The notes under the pieces: generated by a model
Database searches by the model: none
Seen by the model: only the letters and a program-made list of their open reading frames with translations
What the model was told of the DNA's origin: nothing
Assembly (NCBI RefSeq): GCF_900108335.1
Contig: NZ_FNVT01000029.1
Coordinates: 53,185 to 117,184, forward strand
DNA from: Nonomuraea solani
Lineage (GTDB): Bacteria > Actinomycetota > Actinomycetes > Streptosporangiales > Streptosporangiaceae
DNA length: 64,000 bases
Direction: 5' to 3'
Position numbers and translations under genes: made by a program
Shown here: positions 41,565 to 49,979 of the stretch, in pieces
Layout of the letters: each line of letters opens with the position of its first letter
Numbering within the stretch: the stretch's first letter is position 1

Positions 41565-43814
41565 TCAGCCGAACAGCGCGGGAAGCGCCGCCGAGTGCGT
41601 TTCCCGCAGTTCCTCGACCGGCACCTCGAACACGTCCTCGACCACCAGCGACGCCCCGCCGGTCGTCCCGAGCCCGTAGCAGGGCACCTCGTGCCGCCCG
41701 CAGAGCGAGGCGAACTCCTCGTAGGCCTCCGGCCGCACGGCGACCAGGGCCCGCGAGGCCGACTCGCTGAACAGGTCGGTGAAGGCGTCACCGCTCAGCG
41801 CCACCGAGGCGCCGACGCCCCGCGCGAGGCAGGACTCGGCGAGCGCGACGGCCAGGCCGCCGTCCGAAAGGTCGTGCGACCCTTCGAGCAGCCCCCGGCC
41901 GGCCGCCTCGACCAGCACGGTCGCCAGCGCCTGCTCGGCCACGAGGTCGGCCCGCGGCGGCAGCCCGCCCAGGTGGCGGTGCGCCACGTGCGCCCACTCG
42001 GAGCCGCCGAACTCCTCGTGCGTGTCGCCGAGCAGCACGACCCGCAGCCCCTCGGCCACGAACCCGGTCGGCACCCGCTTGGCCACGTCGTCGATGACGC
42101 CGAGCACGCCCACGACCGGAGTCGGGTGGATCGCGGTGGAGCCGGTCTGGTTGTAGAAGGAGACGTTTCCGCCGGTCACCGGCACGCCGAGTGCCCGGCA
42201 GGCGTCGGCCAGGCCGCGCACGGCCTCGGCGAACTGCCACATGACCTCCGGGTCCTCGGGGGAGCCGAAGTTGAGGCAGTTGGTGACGGCGAGGGGCTTG
42301 GCGCCGCTCACGGCCACGTTCCGGTACGCCTCCGCGAGCGCGAGCTGCGCCCCCGCGTACGGGTCGAGCTTGGCGTAGCGGCCGTTGCCGTCGGTGGACA
42401 GCGCGATGCCCCGCGTCGTCGGCTCGGCGCCTTCGATGGCCTCGGAGATCCGCAGCATGCCCGCGTCGGCCGGCTGGGCCAGCACGGTGTTGGACCGGAC
42501 ATAACGGTCGTACTGGGAGGTCACCCACTCCTTGGAGGCCAGGTTGGGCGAGCCGAGCAGCTTGAGCAGCGTCTCCCGCAGGTCCGCGGGGCGCTCCAGC
42601 CGGTCGGGCGTGTCGGCGTTGAGCGCGACCTGCCCGGCGGGCTCGTGGAACGGGCGCTCGTAGACGGGGCCGTCGTCGGCGGCGGTGCCCGGCGGGATGT
42701 CCACGATGACCTCGCCGTCCCAGGTCATCACCAGGCGGCCGCTGTCGGTCACCTCGCCGATGACGGTGGCGGGGACGTCCCACTTCTCGCAGATCGCCAT
42801 GAACGCGGGGATGTCGGAGGGCCGGACCACGGCCATCATCCGCTCCTGCGACTCGCTCATGAGGATCTCTTCGGGCCTGAGCGTGGGGTCGCGGAGCGGG
42901 ACCAGGTTGAGGTCGACGTCCATGCCGCCGGTGCCCTTGGCGGCCAGCTCGGTCGTGGCGCACGAGACGCCGGCCGCGCCGAGGTCCTGGATGCCGACGA
43001 CCACGTCGGCCGCGTACAGCTCCAGGCAGCACTCGATGAGCAGCTTCTCCATGAACGGGTCGCCGACCTGGACGGCGGGCCGCTTGGCCTGCGACTCGTC
43101 CTCGAAGGTCGCGCTCGCGAGCACCGAGGCGCCGCCGATGCCGTCGGGGCCGGTGGAGGCGCCGAACAGCACGACCTTGTTGCCAGGGCCGGGCGCGGTG
43201 GCGAGCTTGATCTGGTCCTTGCGCAGCAGGCCGACGCAGAGCGCGTTGACCAGCGGGTTGCCGATGTAGCAGGGGTCGAAGACGACCTCGCCGCCGATGT
43301 TGGGCAGGCCCAGGCAGTTGCCGTAGGAGCTGATGCCCTCGACCACGCCGGGCAGCACCCGGCGGGTGTCCACGGCGTCGGCGGCGCCGAAGCGCAGCGC
43401 GTCCATGACGGCGATCGGGCGCGCGCCCATCGACATGATGTCGCGGACGATCCCGCCGACGCCGGTGGCCGCGCCCTGGTGCGGCTCGACGTAGGACGGG
43501 TGGTTGTGCGACTCGATCTTGAACGTGGCCGCCCAGCCGTCGCCGATGTCGACCACGCCGGCGTTCTCGCCCATGCCCACCAGCAGCGCCTCGGACTTGG
43601 GCGCCTTGGTGGCGAACTGCTTGAGATGCACCTTGGACGACTTGTACGAGCAGTGCTCGGACCACATGACGCTGTAGATCGCCAGCTCGGAGCCGGTCGG
43701 ACGGCGCCCCAGGATCTCCTTGACCCGGTCGTACTCGTCCTGCTTCATGCCCAGCTCGGCGAAGGGCATCGGCTCGTCGGGGGTCTCGGACGCCCGCTTC
43801 ACGCTGTCGGTCAT
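41565..43814 (-). CDS. purL: Phosphoribosylformylglycinamidine synthase subunit II
   Basis: 749 residues; small-PurL type that works with PurQ and PurS. It makes FGAM from FGAR, ATP and ammonia. Visible segments are EHCSYKSSKVHLKQFATKAP, NHPSYVEPHQGAATGVGGIVRD, YGNCLGLPNIGGE, VVVGIQDLGAAGVSCATTELA, LMSESQERMM and GGNVSFYNQT. The two AIRS-like halves have internal symmetry (DVVVGIQ / EGSHDLSDGGLAVAL). ATG 43814 is chosen because homologues begin TDSVKRA-like. purQ lies 29 bases upstream on the same strand, so they form one operon. Confidence 0.97.
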   Translation of the reverse strand: MTDSVKRASETPDEPMPFAELGMKQDEYDRVKEILGRRPTGSELAIYSVMWSEHCSYKSSKVHLKQFATKAPKSEALLVGMGENAGVVDIGDGWAATFKIESHNHPSYVEPHQGAATGVGGIVRDIMSMGARPIAVMDALRFGAADAVDTRRVLPGVVEGISSYGNCLGLPNIGGEVVFDPCYIGNPLVNALCVGLLRKDQIKLATAPGPGNKVVLFGASTGPDGIGGASVLASATFEDESQAKRPAVQVGDPFMEKLLIECCLELYAADVVVGIQDLGAAGVSCATTELAAKGTGGMDVDLNLVPLRDPTLRPEEILMSESQERMMAVVRPSDIPAFMAICEKWDVPATVIGEVTDSGRLVMTWDGEVIVDIPPGTAADDGPVYERPFHEPAGQVALNADTPDRLERPADLRETLLKLLGSPNLASKEWVTSQYDRYVRSNTVLAQPADAGMLRISEAIEGAEPTTRGIALSTDGNGRYAKLDPYAGAQLALAEAYRNVAVSGAKPLAVTNCLNFGSPEDPEVMWQFAEAVRGLADACRALGVPVTGGNVSFYNQTGSTAIHPTPVVGVLGVIDDVAKRVPTGFVAEGLRVVLLGDTHEEFGGSEWAHVAHRHLGGLPPRADLVAEQALATVLVEAAGRGLLEGSHDLSDGGLAVALAESCLARGVGASVALSGDAFTDLFSESASRALVAVRPEAYEEFASLCGRHEVPCYGLGTTGGASLVVEDVFEVPVEELRETHSAALPALFG

Positions 43815-43843
43815 GTGTCTGCTGGCTCCCTCGCCGCGCTCGC

Positions 43844-44524
43844 TCACGTGTTCACCAGGTTCTTCAGAATGGAGCCGAAGATACCGAGGCCGTCGGTGCT
43901 GGGCGCGCCGACCAGGTCTTCGACGGCGTGCTCGGGGTGCGGCATGAGACCGACCACGTTGCCGGCCTCGTTGCGGATGCCGGCGATGTCGTTGAGCGAG
44001 CCGTTGGGGTTGCCGAGGTAGCGGAACACGACGTGGCCGCCGGACTCCAGCGCGGCCAGGGTGTCGTCGGAGGCCACGTAACGGCCCTCGCCGTGCTTGA
44101 TCGGCAGCGTGATCTCCTGCCCCTGCTCGAAGGCGCCGGTCCAGGCGGTCGCGGTCTGCTCGACCCGCACCCGCTGGTCACGGCAGACGTAGTGGAGCGA
44201 GGCGTTGCGGGTCAGCGCGCCGGGCAGCAGGTGCGCCTCGCACAGGATCTGGAAGCCGTTGCACGTGCCGATCACCGGCAGCCCGGCCCTGGCGGCCGGG
44301 ATGAGCTCCTCCATGAGCGGCGCGAACCGCGAGATGGCGCCGCAGCGCAGGTAGTCGCCGTAGGAGAAGCCGCCGGGCAGGAAGACGGCGTCCACTCCCT
44401 TCAGGTCGTGGTCGGCGTGCCACAGCGGAACCGCCTCGGCGCCCACGAGGCGCACGGCTCTGGCGGCGTCCTGGTCGTCGAGAGTTCCTGGAAACGTGAC
44501 TACGCCCACGCGGGCAGCGCTCAT
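43844..44524 (-). CDS. purQ: Phosphoribosylformylglycinamidine synthase subunit I (glutaminase)
   Basis: 226 residues, class I glutamine amidotransferase that feeds ammonia to PurL. It begins ARVGVVTFPGTLDDQDAARAV. Nucleophile Cys is in GLPVIGTCNGFQIL, and the His-Glu pair in MPHPEHAVEDL. The FGGFSYGDYL-like PGGFSYGDYLRCGAIS is typical of PurQ. The ATG at 44524 has GGAGGGG upstream. The gene precedes purL by 29 bases. purS is not adjacent: an RsbW-like kinase gene intervenes. Confidence 0.97.
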   Translation of the reverse strand: MSAARVGVVTFPGTLDDQDAARAVRLVGAEAVPLWHADHDLKGVDAVFLPGGFSYGDYLRCGAISRFAPLMEELIPAARAGLPVIGTCNGFQILCEAHLLPGALTRNASLHYVCRDQRVRVEQTATAWTGAFEQGQEITLPIKHGEGRYVASDDTLAALESGGHVVFRYLGNPNGSLNDIAGIRNEAGNVVGLMPHPEHAVEDLVGAPSTDGLGIFGSILKNLVNT

Positions 44525-44672
44525 GACAGTCGTCCCCTCCGGAGGAATGCGCGCGCCACCGCCCCTTCGGGGTGGACGGCGGTGTAATCAGGTTATCGGG
44601 TGCTCTCAAATGGTCCGCATCGGCACGCGCCCAGCGAACGAACCCGAGGGACGGGCAGAGCGAACGGGCAGG

Positions 44673-45110
44673 TCAGACCGCTGCCAGCTCGCGGGGACGG
44701 GCATCGGCCGCGTCATCCCAGGCGAGCAGCTTGCGCAGGTGGACCGTGGTGCCCCGGCCGGGCGTGATGCCGAAGGAGATCTCGTCGACCACGGAGCGCA
44801 TGATCAGCAGACCGCGGCCGTTCTCGGTGTCAGGAGGAGGAAAGCAGGGCGGAAAGGACGGAACGCCGTCACCGTTGTCGGCGACACGGACGTCGCACCG
44901 GCCGTAGCCGATCGCCGCCGTCACCTCGTAGCGGTTGGCCGGCCCTCCGTGCCGCACCGCGTTGGAGCAGGCCTCGGACACGGCGAGCAGCATGTCGGCG
45001 ATGCAGGTTTCGCTCACGTTGAGTGATCGCATGGCATCGCCAAGCACTCGCCTGACCATCGGTATGCCGATCGCATCCCGAGGCAGTGCCAACGAGAACT
45101 CAATATCCAC
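44673..45110 (-). CDS. RsbW/SpoIIAB-like ATP-binding protein (anti-sigma kinase family)
   Basis: 145 residues from a GTG at 45110 with GGAGGAG. GHKL ATPase of the anti-sigma type: N box DMLLAVSEACSNAVRHG, then DVRVADNGDGVPSF and G box GRGLLIMRSVVDEISF. Such proteins bind a sigma factor or anti-anti-sigma protein and phosphorylate the latter. No sigma factor or STAS protein is adjacent. It sits between purS and purQ, about 150 bases from each. The C-terminus ends RPRELAAV. Partner and sigma factor cannot be told. Confidence 0.9.
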   Translation of the reverse strand: MDIEFSLALPRDAIGIPMVRRVLGDAMRSLNVSETCIADMLLAVSEACSNAVRHGGPANRYEVTAAIGYGRCDVRVADNGDGVPSFPPCFPPPDTENGRGLLIMRSVVDEISFGITPGRGTTVHLRKLLAWDDAADARPRELAAV

Positions 45111-45280
45111 CGGGCTCCTCCGGGCGCCTGAATGTCACCTGGAGTAAGTTTCCCTGAGAAATCGGGGCTAACCGCAAAATCACGTTGTTGTTATTTACTG
45201 TTGGCAAGCCCGTGGCATTGTGGCACGTCGGAACCACGCTTTAACCCCCCAGGGGGAAATCCAGGCACCAAAAGTGCTCT

Positions 45281-45526
45281 CTAGCCCTCAACCCGGACGC
45301 TGTAGTCCTCGATCACGGTGTTGGCCAGCAGGGTCTCGGCCATCTTGCGGACCTCCTCCAGCGCCGCCTCGTCGGCCGGGCCCTCGAGTTCGACCTCGAA
45401 GCGCTTGCCCTGCCGCACTGCCGAGACGCCGGAGAAGCCGAGCCGGGGCAGTGCCCTGGCGATCGCCTGGCCCTGCGGATCGAGGATCTCGGGCTTCAAC
45501 ATGACGTCCACGATGACGCGGGCCAC
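45281..45526 (-). CDS. purS: Phosphoribosylformylglycinamidine synthase subunit PurS
   Basis: 81 residues from a GTG at 45526 with AGGAGG 7 bases upstream. Family sequence: VARVIVDVMLKPEILDPQGQAIARALPRLGFSGVSAVRQGKRFEVELEG. It ends AETLLANTVIEDYSVRVEG. PurS is the small bridge of the PurLQS complex and channels ammonia from PurQ to PurL. It is separated from purQ by about 750 bases holding the RsbW-like gene, so it may have its own promoter. It is divergent from the E1alpha gene at 45749. Confidence 0.95.
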   Translation of the reverse strand: MARVIVDVMLKPEILDPQGQAIARALPRLGFSGVSAVRQGKRFEVELEGPADEAALEEVRKMAETLLANTVIEDYSVRVEG

Positions 45527-45748
45527 TGCGTTCCTCCTGGGTACGGCGGGTGGATGGCAAGCACAGCCTACCGGCGCGTGTGGCTGCCGACACAACGGGA
45601 ACGGGGAGGACATGGGGCTTGCGCACAGGGCTGTGACGTCTGCCACGATGGCCCCATACGCGTACGAACCACCACCTCATGGTTCTCGCAAGGTAAGGCC
45701 GGCCAGGTGGCGACCCCATCGACAACGGCCCCGACCAGCAGGAGTGGC

Positions 45749-46840
45749 ATGACAATCGACGCCTCTCGCGGTGCTGAGGCACCCCCGGAGCTCGTCCAGC
45801 TACTGACCCCCGAGGGTGAGCGGGTCGAGCACCCCGATTACGACATCGATCTGACGCCGGAGGAGGTCCGGTCGCTCTACCGCGACCTGGCACTCGTACG
45901 GCGCGTCGACCTGGAGGCCGTGGCGCTGCAACGCCAGGGCGAGCTGGGCATCTGGGCCTCGCTGCTGGGCCAGGAGGCGGCCCAGATCGGCTCGGGCCGC
46001 GCGCTGACCGACTCCGACATGGCCTTTCCCACCTATCGCGAGCACGGCGTGGCGTGGTGCCGCGACGTCGACCCGGTGAAGCTGCTCGGCCTGTTCAGAG
46101 GGGTCAACCACGGCGGGTGGGACCCCAAGGAGCACAACTTCCACCTCTACACGATCGTCATCGGCAGCCAGACGCTGCACGCGGTCGGCTACGCGATGGG
46201 CATCCAGCGCGACGACGCGAGCGCCGCGACCATCGTCTACTTCGGTGACGGCGCCACCTCCCAGGGCGACGTCAACGAGTCGTTCATCTGGGCCAGCGTG
46301 TTCAACGCGCCCATCGTGTTCTTCTGCCAGAACAACCAGTGGGCCATCTCCGAGCCGCTGGAGAAGCAGACCCGCATCCCCCTCTATCGCCGGGCCTCCG
46401 GGTTCGGGTTCCCCGGGATCAGGGTCGACGGAAACGACGTGTTCGCCTGCCTCGCGGTGACTCGCAAAGCGCTCGAAGCAGCCCGTACGGGGCAGGGGCC
46501 GACGCTCATCGAGGCGTTCACGTACCGGATGGGCGCCCACACCACGACCGACGACCCGACGCGCTACCGGGTGGCCAGCGAGCTGGAGGCGTGGAAGCTG
46601 AAGGACCCGATCGAGCGGGTCAAGTCCTACCTGTTCAAGAACGAGCTGGCCGACCAGGCGTTCTTCGACTCGGTCGAGGCGGAGGCCGACCAGCTCGGCG
46701 CCGACCTGCGCCGGCGCTGCCTGGCCATGCCGGACCCCCGGCCGCTTGACATGTTCGACCACGTCTACAGCGAGCCCCACGCCCTGATCGACCAGGAGCG
46801 CGCCCAGTTCGCCTCTTATCTGGAGGGGTTCGAAAAATGA
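45749..46840 (+). CDS. 2-oxoacid dehydrogenase E1 alpha subunit
   Basis: 363 residues from the ATG at 45749 with AGGAG 6 bases upstream. It decarboxylates pyruvate or branched-chain keto acids with thiamine diphosphate. TPP motif: YFGDGATSQGDVNESFIWASVFNAPIVFFCQNNQWAIS. Catalytic His lies in RMGAHTTTDDPTRYR. The pattern EGERVEHPDYDIDLTPEEVRSLYRDLALVRRVDLEAVALQRQGELGIW is the actinobacterial PDH/BCKDH type; substrate preference is not readable here. The Vdh at 20.9 kb would supply branched-chain keto acids. First gene of a three-gene operon. Confidence 0.93.
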   Translation: MTIDASRGAEAPPELVQLLTPEGERVEHPDYDIDLTPEEVRSLYRDLALVRRVDLEAVALQRQGELGIWASLLGQEAAQIGSGRALTDSDMAFPTYREHGVAWCRDVDPVKLLGLFRGVNHGGWDPKEHNFHLYTIVIGSQTLHAVGYAMGIQRDDASAATIVYFGDGATSQGDVNESFIWASVFNAPIVFFCQNNQWAISEPLEKQTRIPLYRRASGFGFPGIRVDGNDVFACLAVTRKALEAARTGQGPTLIEAFTYRMGAHTTTDDPTRYRVASELEAWKLKDPIERVKSYLFKNELADQAFFDSVEAEADQLGADLRRRCLAMPDPRPLDMFDHVYSEPHALIDQERAQFASYLEGFEK

Positions 46841-47817
46841 GCGTATTGAGTCTTTCCAAGGCGCTCAACGAGGGCATGCGCAAGGCCATGGAGGACGATT
46901 CCAAGGTCCTCATCATGGGCGAGGACGTCGGCAAGCTCGGCGGCGTGTTCCGGGTCACCGACGGCCTGCAGAAGGACTTCGGCGAAGACCGCGTCATCGA
47001 CACGCCGCTGGCCGAGTCGGGCATCATCGGCACCGCGATCGGGCTGGCGCTGCGCGGTTACCGGCCGGTGTGCGAGATCCAGTTCGACGGGTTCGTCTTC
47101 CCTGCCGCCGACCAGATCATCACCCAGCTCGCCAAGATGCCGATGCGCTCGCTCGGCGCGATCAAACTGCCTGTCGTCGTACGCATTCCATGCGGCGGCG
47201 GCATCGGCGCGGTCGAGCACCACAGCGAGTCGCCCGAGGCGTACTTCACCCACACGGCCGGGCTGCGGGTGGTCGCCTGCTCCAACCCGGCCGACGCCTA
47301 CACCATGATCCAGCAGGCCATCCGCAGCGACGACCCGGTGATCTTCTTCGAGCCGAAGCGCCGCTACTGGGAGAAGGCCGACATCGACACCACCACGACC
47401 GACTGGTGGACGCCGCTGCACGCCGCCAAGGTCCTGCGCCCGGGGGCCGACGTCACGCTGCTGGCGTACGGGCCCATGGTCAAGACCTGCCTGGAGGCGG
47501 CCACGGCGGCCGAGGACGACGGGCGTTCGCTGGAGGTCGTCGACCTGCGCTCGCTCAACCCGCTGGACGAGCCGGTGGTGATGGAGTCCGTACGCCGGAC
47601 CGGGCGGGTCGTCGTGGTGCACGAGGCGCCCGTGAACAGCGGCTTCGGCGCCGAGCTCGCGGCCAGGATCACCGAGCGGTGCTTCTACCACCTGGAGTCG
47701 CCCGTGCTGCGGGTCGGCGGCTTCTCCACTCCCTACCCGCCGTCGAAGCTGGAGGAGCACTACCTGCCCGACCTTGACCGGGTGCTCGACGCCGTCGACC
47801 GGACCTTCGGGTACTGA
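46837..47817 (+). CDS. 2-oxoacid dehydrogenase E1 beta subunit
   Basis: 326 residues, overlapping the alpha gene by four bases (ATGA). It completes the thiamine site: GEDVGKLGGVFRVTDGLQ, DTPLAESGIIGTAIGLAL (with the TPP Glu), FDGFVFPAADQI, GGGIGAVEHHSES (catalytic His) and FEPKRRYW. The C-terminal transketolase domain contains LRSLNPLDEPVVMESVRRTGRVVVVHEA. It assembles as an alpha2beta2 tetramer with the alpha product and binds the E2 core encoded next. Confidence 0.95.
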   Translation: MSVLSLSKALNEGMRKAMEDDSKVLIMGEDVGKLGGVFRVTDGLQKDFGEDRVIDTPLAESGIIGTAIGLALRGYRPVCEIQFDGFVFPAADQIITQLAKMPMRSLGAIKLPVVVRIPCGGGIGAVEHHSESPEAYFTHTAGLRVVACSNPADAYTMIQQAIRSDDPVIFFEPKRRYWEKADIDTTTTDWWTPLHAAKVLRPGADVTLLAYGPMVKTCLEAATAAEDDGRSLEVVDLRSLNPLDEPVVMESVRRTGRVVVVHEAPVNSGFGAELAARITERCFYHLESPVLRVGGFSTPYPPSKLEEHYLPDLDRVLDAVDRTFGY

Positions 47818-47827
47818 GGGGATTGCC

Positions 47828-49240
47828 ATGCGACGCGAGTTCAAGCTCCCGGACGTCGGCGAGGGGCTGACGGAGGCGGAGATCGTCCGCTGGCACGTCA
47901 AGGCCGGTGACGACGTCAAGGTCAACCAGATCGTGGTGGAGATCGAGACGGCCAAGTCGATCGTCGAGCTGCCGATCCCGTGGGAAGGGGTGGTGGCGGG
48001 CCTGATGGCGGAGGAGGGCCAGACGATCGAGGTGGGCCTGCCGATCATCGCCGTGGACACCACCGAACCCGGCGACCCGCCCGCCGGAACCGGCGGGCCG
48101 GCCGGGACCGCCGCACCCGCCGGGACCGCCGGCCGGGTCGAGGCGCTGGCCGAGGACATGGTGCCGAACCCGCCGGCGGAGGGCGCGGTCGAGCCCGGCG
48201 CCCACGGCAGCCCGGCGCCCAAGGAGGAGCGCCAGGCGGTCCTGGTGGGCTACGGCGTCAAGACCGGCGCCACCAAACGGCGCGCCCGCAAGCCGTCGGC
48301 CACCCCCGCCAACCCCGTGGCCAACCCGTCCCGCGTGGAGGTCGGCGGCCCGCTCGTCAGCGCACCTCCTCCCACGACCGGCCGGGTGGCGGTGCTGGCC
48401 AAGCCGCCGGTCCGCAAGATGGCCAAGGACCTGGGCGTGGACCTGACCGCCGTCACCGGCACGGGCCCCGAGGGTTCGATCACCCGCGAGGACGTCCAGT
48501 CGGCGGCACAGGCGCCCGCCCCCGAGCCCCGGCGGCAGCAGCCCGAAGAGCGCATCCCCGTCAAGGGCGTGCGCAAGATGACCGCCAAGGCCATGGTCGC
48601 CAGCGCGTTCACGGCCCCCCATGTCACCGAGTTCCTCCAGGTCGACATGACCAGGACCATGGAGGCCGTCCAGCGCCTGCGCACCCTGCCCGAGTTCGCC
48701 GGCGTCAAGGTCTCGCCGCTGCTCCTGGTGGCCAAGGCCGTGCTGACGGCGGCCGGACGGCACCCGATGATCAACTCGGCGTGGGACGAGGAGGCCCAGG
48801 AGATCGTGGTCAAGCACTACGTGAACCTGGGGATAGCCGCCGCCACCCCGCGCGGCCTCGTGGTGCCCAACGTGAAGGGCGCGCACGAGCTGTCACTCCC
48901 CGAACTGGCGGCCCGGCTCGCCGAGCTCACCGAGACGGCCAGGTCAGGCCGTACGCAACCGGCGGAGATGTCGGGTGGCACCATCACGATCACCAACGTC
49001 GGCGTGTTCGGCGTGGACGCCGGCACCCCGATCCTGAACCCCGGCGAGGCCGCCATCCTCGCCTTCGGCCAGGTCAGGGACATGCCGTGGGTGGTGGACG
49101 GCGAGCTGGCGGTGCGCAAGGTGTCGACGCTGTCGCTCTCCTTCGACCACCGCGTCGTGGACGGCGAGCTCGGCTCGCTGTTCCTGCGCGACGTGGGCGC
49201 CATGCTGGAGGACCCCCTGCGGGTGCTGGCGTGGAGCTGA
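47828..49240 (+). CDS. Dihydrolipoamide acyltransferase (E2)
   Basis: 470 residues, the core of the complex, with one lipoyl domain (residues 1-78, lipoylated Lys43 in ETAKSIVELP). An Ala/Pro/Gly-rich linker follows, then a peripheral subunit-binding domain (VLAKPPVRKMAKDLGVDLTAVTGTGPEGSITREDV, near residue 200). The catalytic domain begins at residue 240, with the active-site motif SFDHRVVDGEL (His and Asp). It transfers acyl groups to CoA; E3 is supplied by lpdA at 10.5 kb. A terminator hairpin follows at 49255-49295. Confidence 0.95.
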   Translation: MRREFKLPDVGEGLTEAEIVRWHVKAGDDVKVNQIVVEIETAKSIVELPIPWEGVVAGLMAEEGQTIEVGLPIIAVDTTEPGDPPAGTGGPAGTAAPAGTAGRVEALAEDMVPNPPAEGAVEPGAHGSPAPKEERQAVLVGYGVKTGATKRRARKPSATPANPVANPSRVEVGGPLVSAPPPTTGRVAVLAKPPVRKMAKDLGVDLTAVTGTGPEGSITREDVQSAAQAPAPEPRRQQPEERIPVKGVRKMTAKAMVASAFTAPHVTEFLQVDMTRTMEAVQRLRTLPEFAGVKVSPLLLVAKAVLTAAGRHPMINSAWDEEAQEIVVKHYVNLGIAAATPRGLVVPNVKGAHELSLPELAARLAELTETARSGRTQPAEMSGGTITITNVGVFGVDAGTPILNPGEAAILAFGQVRDMPWVVDGELAVRKVSTLSLSFDHRVVDGELGSLFLRDVGAMLEDPLRVLAWS

Positions 49241-49254
49241 CGAGCTGATGGGAT

Positions 49255-49295
49255 ACGGCGGCCGCCGGGAGGACCCCTCCCCCGGCGACCGCCGT
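49255..49295 (+). terminator. Hairpin after the E2 gene
   Basis: ACGGCGG (49255-49261) pairs with CCGCCGT (49289-49295), and GCCGGG (49264-49269) with CCCGGC (49281-49286) inside it. There is no U tract. Confidence 0.6.
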
Positions 49296-49338
49296 AGGCC
49301 GGGACACCCGCACCCGACCACCTCAGAGTCGGGGACGC

Positions 49339-49361
49339 CCCGATCGAATACATCGATCGGG
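49339..49361. promoter_or_regulatory. 9-bp inverted repeat before the Dabb gene
   Basis: CCCGATCGA-ATACA-TCGATCGGG, perfect arms. It ends 20 bases before the ATG at 49382, so it fits an operator or leader hairpin. Confidence 0.45.
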
Positions 49362-49381
49362 CATCTCGCTAAAGTTGCCGC

Positions 49382-49675
49382 ATGATCCGCCACATCGTGC
49401 TGTTCACCTGGACCGAAGAAGCGACCGACGAGCAGAAGGCCGCCGTGACGGCCGAGCTGCGCAAACTGCCGGGCCTCATCCCGCAGATCCGCTCCTACAC
49501 CGTGGGCGCGGACGCGGGCATCAACCAGGGCAATCACGAATACGCCGTGGTGGCCGACTTCGACAGCGTCGACGACTACCTCGTCTACCGTGACCACCCC
49601 GACCACCAGACGGTGATCGCCGAGCGCATCAGGCCGATCCTGGGCGCCCGCGCCGCCGTGCAGCTGAGCGTTTAG
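49382..49675 (+). CDS. Dabb-family (dimeric alpha/beta barrel) protein
   Basis: 97 residues: MIRHIVLFTWTEEATDEQKAAV, then LPGLIPQIRSYTVGADAGINQGNHEYAVVADFDSVDDYLVYRDHPDHQTVIAERIRPIL. This is the stress-responsive Dabb fold, with the conserved N-terminal HIVLF strand and the DHPDH phrase. Members act as small cyclases, dechlorinases or stress proteins; the substrate is not readable. The inverted repeat 20 bases upstream may regulate it. Its stop overlaps that of the next gene by four bases. Confidence 0.9.
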   Translation: MIRHIVLFTWTEEATDEQKAAVTAELRKLPGLIPQIRSYTVGADAGINQGNHEYAVVADFDSVDDYLVYRDHPDHQTVIAERIRPILGARAAVQLSV

Positions 49676-49896
49676 AGGTCGGGCGGGTTGTTCTCGCGGT
49701 GCATCAGCCTGTTGTCCGACGTCTGACCCCGCCGGGGAGCCAGCACGATGCTCAGCACCACCCCCACGCCACCGACGATCATGAAGATGACGCCGATGAT
49801 GTCCATGTGCACGCTGTCGCCGAACACATCCGGTTCGATCGCGAACCTCAGGATGGCGCCAAGCGTGAGGAAGAAGATACTTACCCCGACACCCAT
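49672..49896 (-). CDS. Small membrane protein, DUF6458-like
   Basis: 74 residues from the ATG at 49896, with GGAGG 5 bases upstream. Two helices: MGVGVSIFFLTLGAILRFAI and MDIIGVIFMIVGGVGVVLSIVLA, with a short acidic loop (EPDVFGDSVH). The pattern GxSIFFLxLGAIL and DIIGVIFMIVG is that of a widespread actinobacterial two-helix family of unknown function. The C-terminus (PRRGQTSDNRLMHRENNPPDL) is basic and cytoplasmic. Confidence 0.85.
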   Translation of the reverse strand: MGVGVSIFFLTLGAILRFAIEPDVFGDSVHMDIIGVIFMIVGGVGVVLSIVLAPRRGQTSDNRLMHRENNPPDL

Positions 49897-49979
49897 GACG
49901 ACCTCCAGGCAAATGGCGAGCATATGGCGAGTACAGCACCCGTCATACCCGGGTATCGCCGATCACACCCGCCCGGATG

